A DNA stretch of 9,100 nt from CAYOHR01 sp964512145 (GTDB lineage Bacteria; Bacteroidota; Bacteroidia; Flavobacteriales_G; JALEGO01), in NCBI GenBank assembly GCA_964512145.1, contig CAZEIM010000066.1, positions 1 to 9,100 on the forward strand. The letters are read 5' to 3'. Position numbers and translations under genes: made by a program. The notes beneath the pieces are model-generated. The model was not told the origin of the DNA. It was given only the letters and a program-made list of their open reading frames with translations, and did no database searches. This document shows positions 7,756-9,100 of the stretch, piece by piece (position 1 is the first letter of the stretch; each line of letters opens with the position of its first letter).

Positions 7756-7946
7756 ACATGAATAGTAAATAATTAATACATTTTTGTAAAAAGTAATCAT
7801 CGGAAGATACATTATGTTTATTTGCCTTGAACACAAAAAAGTAACGTCCACTCTTAAGAAGTGTAAAAAGAATGTTAACAAAAAGAATTTTATATTGAAT
7901 AAAATTATTTTTCAATTTTAATATTTTATCATATTACTATACTTCG

Positions 7947-7954
7947 TATTTTTG
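7947..7954 (+). promoter_or_regulatory. Possible -7 element for the secreted carboxypeptidase-regulatory-like protein gene
   Basis: TATTTTTG fits TAnnTTTG and lies 16 nt before the ATG at 7971, implying a start near 7960 and a leader of about 10 nt. No -33 TTTG is seen at the expected distance. The rest of the 237-bp divergent spacer (7734-7970) is very AT-rich and shows no repeat or hairpin that I can support. Confidence 0.3.
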
Positions 7955-7970
7955 TGTTGAAAATAAAAAA

Positions 7971-8879
7971 ATGAAAATCAAATTCTATTTTACAATAATA
8001 TTTTATGCCATTTTTCTGAACACAACCTTTGCTTCAGAGATAGGAGATAACGTACTGGAGTTAAACGGAGTAATATATGAAGTTCCGGATGTTATTGACG
8101 GATGCAACATTGTTGTACATCAAAATGGTGTTCCTACCATTTTCACAAAATCAGATACTTCAGGGAAATACTCTTTAAAACTATCCTTGGGAAACAATTA
8201 TATCATTGAGTTTTCATATCCTGGCTACACTTCTAAAAAAATTTGGGTGGATGCAAAAAATCATGAATTGCAAAACTATACTATGCATGATGTTATGATT
8301 GATTTATTTCAAGAGATTAAAAAGAGCCAAGTAGATGTTTCATTACTAAACGAACCTATTGCTAAAATACAATTTAATAAAGCCACCAATAACTTTGAAT
8401 ATGATACAGAACACAATATGCACATACAAAAAAAAGTTCAGGAGCTTTGGAATATAGTTTATAACGAACGAATTTCGAGAGATGAAAGCTATAAAACCGA
8501 AATGGTAATTGCCGATTCGAATTTTCATCAAAAAAATTATCTCTCGGCAAAATTTGGATATCTAAATGCTTTAAGTTACCGACCCATGGCTGTTGAACCA
8601 AAAGAAAAACTTAAAATTATTGAAGATTTACTGGCAACTCCCGAAACAAAAACTGAAGAACCTTCTTCTGATTTTGATATCATTCAAGTGTTTTCAGAAA
8701 AAGTAACTGATGAAATTCTTATTATGGGCAGAAAAAAAATTACCGTAAAAAAAATCTTGAACCAAGAACAAAAAACCGATAAATATAAAATGGTAGAAAC
8801 CAACTACGGGACCTATTATTTTAAAAATAACACCTCTATTTCCCCTATTGCTTGGGAATTAGAAACTTCAAAACAATAA
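7971..8879 (+). CDS. Secreted protein with carboxypeptidase-regulatory-like and TPR-like regions
   Basis: Exported protein of 302 aa. A signal peptide with a hydrophobic core (FYFTIIFYAIFL) probably ends near NTTFAS (about residues 17-22). Residues about 30-95 look like a CarboxypepD_reg / Cna-B-type beta-sandwich, with the typical TKSDTSGKYSLKL ... YIIEFSYPGY pattern (60-86). This fold is common at the N-terminus of Bacteroidota envelope proteins. Residues about 176-222 read as a TPR-like helix pair (ADSNFHQKNYLSAKFGYLNA, then P-x-x-V-E-P-K-E-K). The tail (about 235-302) is Lys-rich and unrecognised. There is no lipoprotein cysteine near the signal peptide and no type IX sorting domain that I can see. 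The ATG at 7971 has an A-rich upstream stretch, ordinary for this phylum. The gene is divergent from the lyase operon. The domain calls are by pattern only and the function is unknown. Confidence 0.75.
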   Translation: MKIKFYFTIIFYAIFLNTTFASEIGDNVLELNGVIYEVPDVIDGCNIVVHQNGVPTIFTKSDTSGKYSLKLSLGNNYIIEFSYPGYTSKKIWVDAKNHELQNYTMHDVMIDLFQEIKKSQVDVSLLNEPIAKIQFNKATNNFEYDTEHNMHIQKKVQELWNIVYNERISRDESYKTEMVIADSNFHQKNYLSAKFGYLNALSYRPMAVEPKEKLKIIEDLLATPETKTEEPSSDFDIIQVFSEKVTDEILIMGRKKITVKKILNQEQKTDKYKMVETNYGTYYFKNNTSISPIAWELETSKQ

Positions 8880-9097
8880 GCTACTATAAAAAACATCAGG
8901 GCAATTGCATTAAAATCTCAGTCTTTACACAAACACTATGCGTACTTAAGCTTAATACTATCTTTTTTACCAATTTGCCTTTTATTTTTGATGCTTTTAC
9001 ACAAATATTTTTAGCCTTGGCCTATGGTAAGCATGCACTCTTTGGATGCGGGGCTAAAATAGCTTGTAGTAAAACCAAAAAATGTTCAGCAGATTAA
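8880..9097 (+). other. Unassigned region with two overlapping open frames (possible small or broken gene)
   Basis: No gene with an ATG start is supported. One frame, in phase with the preceding gene, is open from 8880 to 9011 and encodes a membrane-helix-like run (SLILSFLPICLLFLMLL) before TAG at 9012, with no ATG before that helix. Another frame is open from before 8880 to TAA at 9095-9097 and ends with a Cys/Lys-rich tail (HALFGCGAKIACSKTKKCSAD without its last residue). Base composition is less AT-rich around 9010-9060. This could be a small membrane protein split by a frameshift or base error, or noncoding sequence. I cannot decide between these. Confidence 0.2.
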
Positions 9098-9100
9098 AAA
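9082..9100 (+). CDS. Possible 5' end of a further gene (partial)
   Basis: An ATG at 9082 with an A-rich upstream stretch opens a frame reading MFSRLK and runs off the window. It would overlap the end of the preceding open frame by 16 bp. Six codons are too few to identify anything; it is listed only because the start looks ordinary for this genome. Confidence 0.2.

Noticed and set aside
7730..7915. Leftward 61-codon frame ending in ATGA overlap with the lyase start
   Set aside because: It begins with TTG, has the F/I/L/K/N/Y make-up expected of random AT-rich sequence, lies across the divergent promoter spacer and resembles nothing I know. The ATGA overlap is tempting but can arise by chance.
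8346..8601. Leftward frames opposite the secreted-protein gene
   Set aside because: They are antisense to a gene with a clear signal peptide and domain pattern, and resemble no protein; shadow frames.

Overview
The window is AT-rich DNA (roughly one third G+C by eye) from a member of the Bacteroidota, most likely a flavobacterium-like lineage. The lineage call rests on four things. Several starts have A-rich upstream sequence without a Shine-Dalgarno motif. Upstream regions contain the Bacteroidota -7 motif TAnnTTTG. The GluRS has a 'PVFPL' insertion after KLSKR that I associate with this phylum, and the HMG-CoA-lyase-like protein has the 'ECPRDAMQG' N-terminus I associate with flavobacteria. 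A run of 22 Ns shows that this is draft assembly sequence.

Layout, left to right. (1) 1-1857: a leftward gene for an AlbA_2/Schlafen-type plus GHKL-ATPase-like regulator, bracketed by two identical 42-bp direct repeats. The right copy doubles as the gene's likely promoter. The left copy carries the same promoter pointing out of the window. (2) 1886-4952: a rightward pair of housekeeping genes, lysS and gltX (class II lysyl- and class I glutamyl-tRNA synthetases), 3 nt apart. (3) 5031-7733: a leftward two-gene operon. The first gene encodes an HMG-CoA-lyase-like TIM-barrel enzyme. It overlaps by ATGA with a gene for an exported protein made of a beta-rich N-terminal region, one LysM domain, a long coiled coil and an unrecognised C-terminal region. 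The LysM gene is crossed by the N gap. The N count breaks its frame, so it looks like two genes but is almost certainly one of about 614 codons. (4) 7971-8879: a rightward gene, divergent from that operon, for a secreted protein with a carboxypeptidase-regulatory-like beta-sandwich and a TPR-like helical segment. (5) 8880-9100: no confident gene. There are two overlapping protein-like open frames and a possible start of a further gene at 9082.

Most of the window is ordinary chromosomal backbone. The parts that deserve attention are the repeat-bracketed regulator beside lysS, the lyase/LysM operon with unusual active-site positions in the lyase, and the gap-split LysM protein. I do not see a clear new defence or mobile system.
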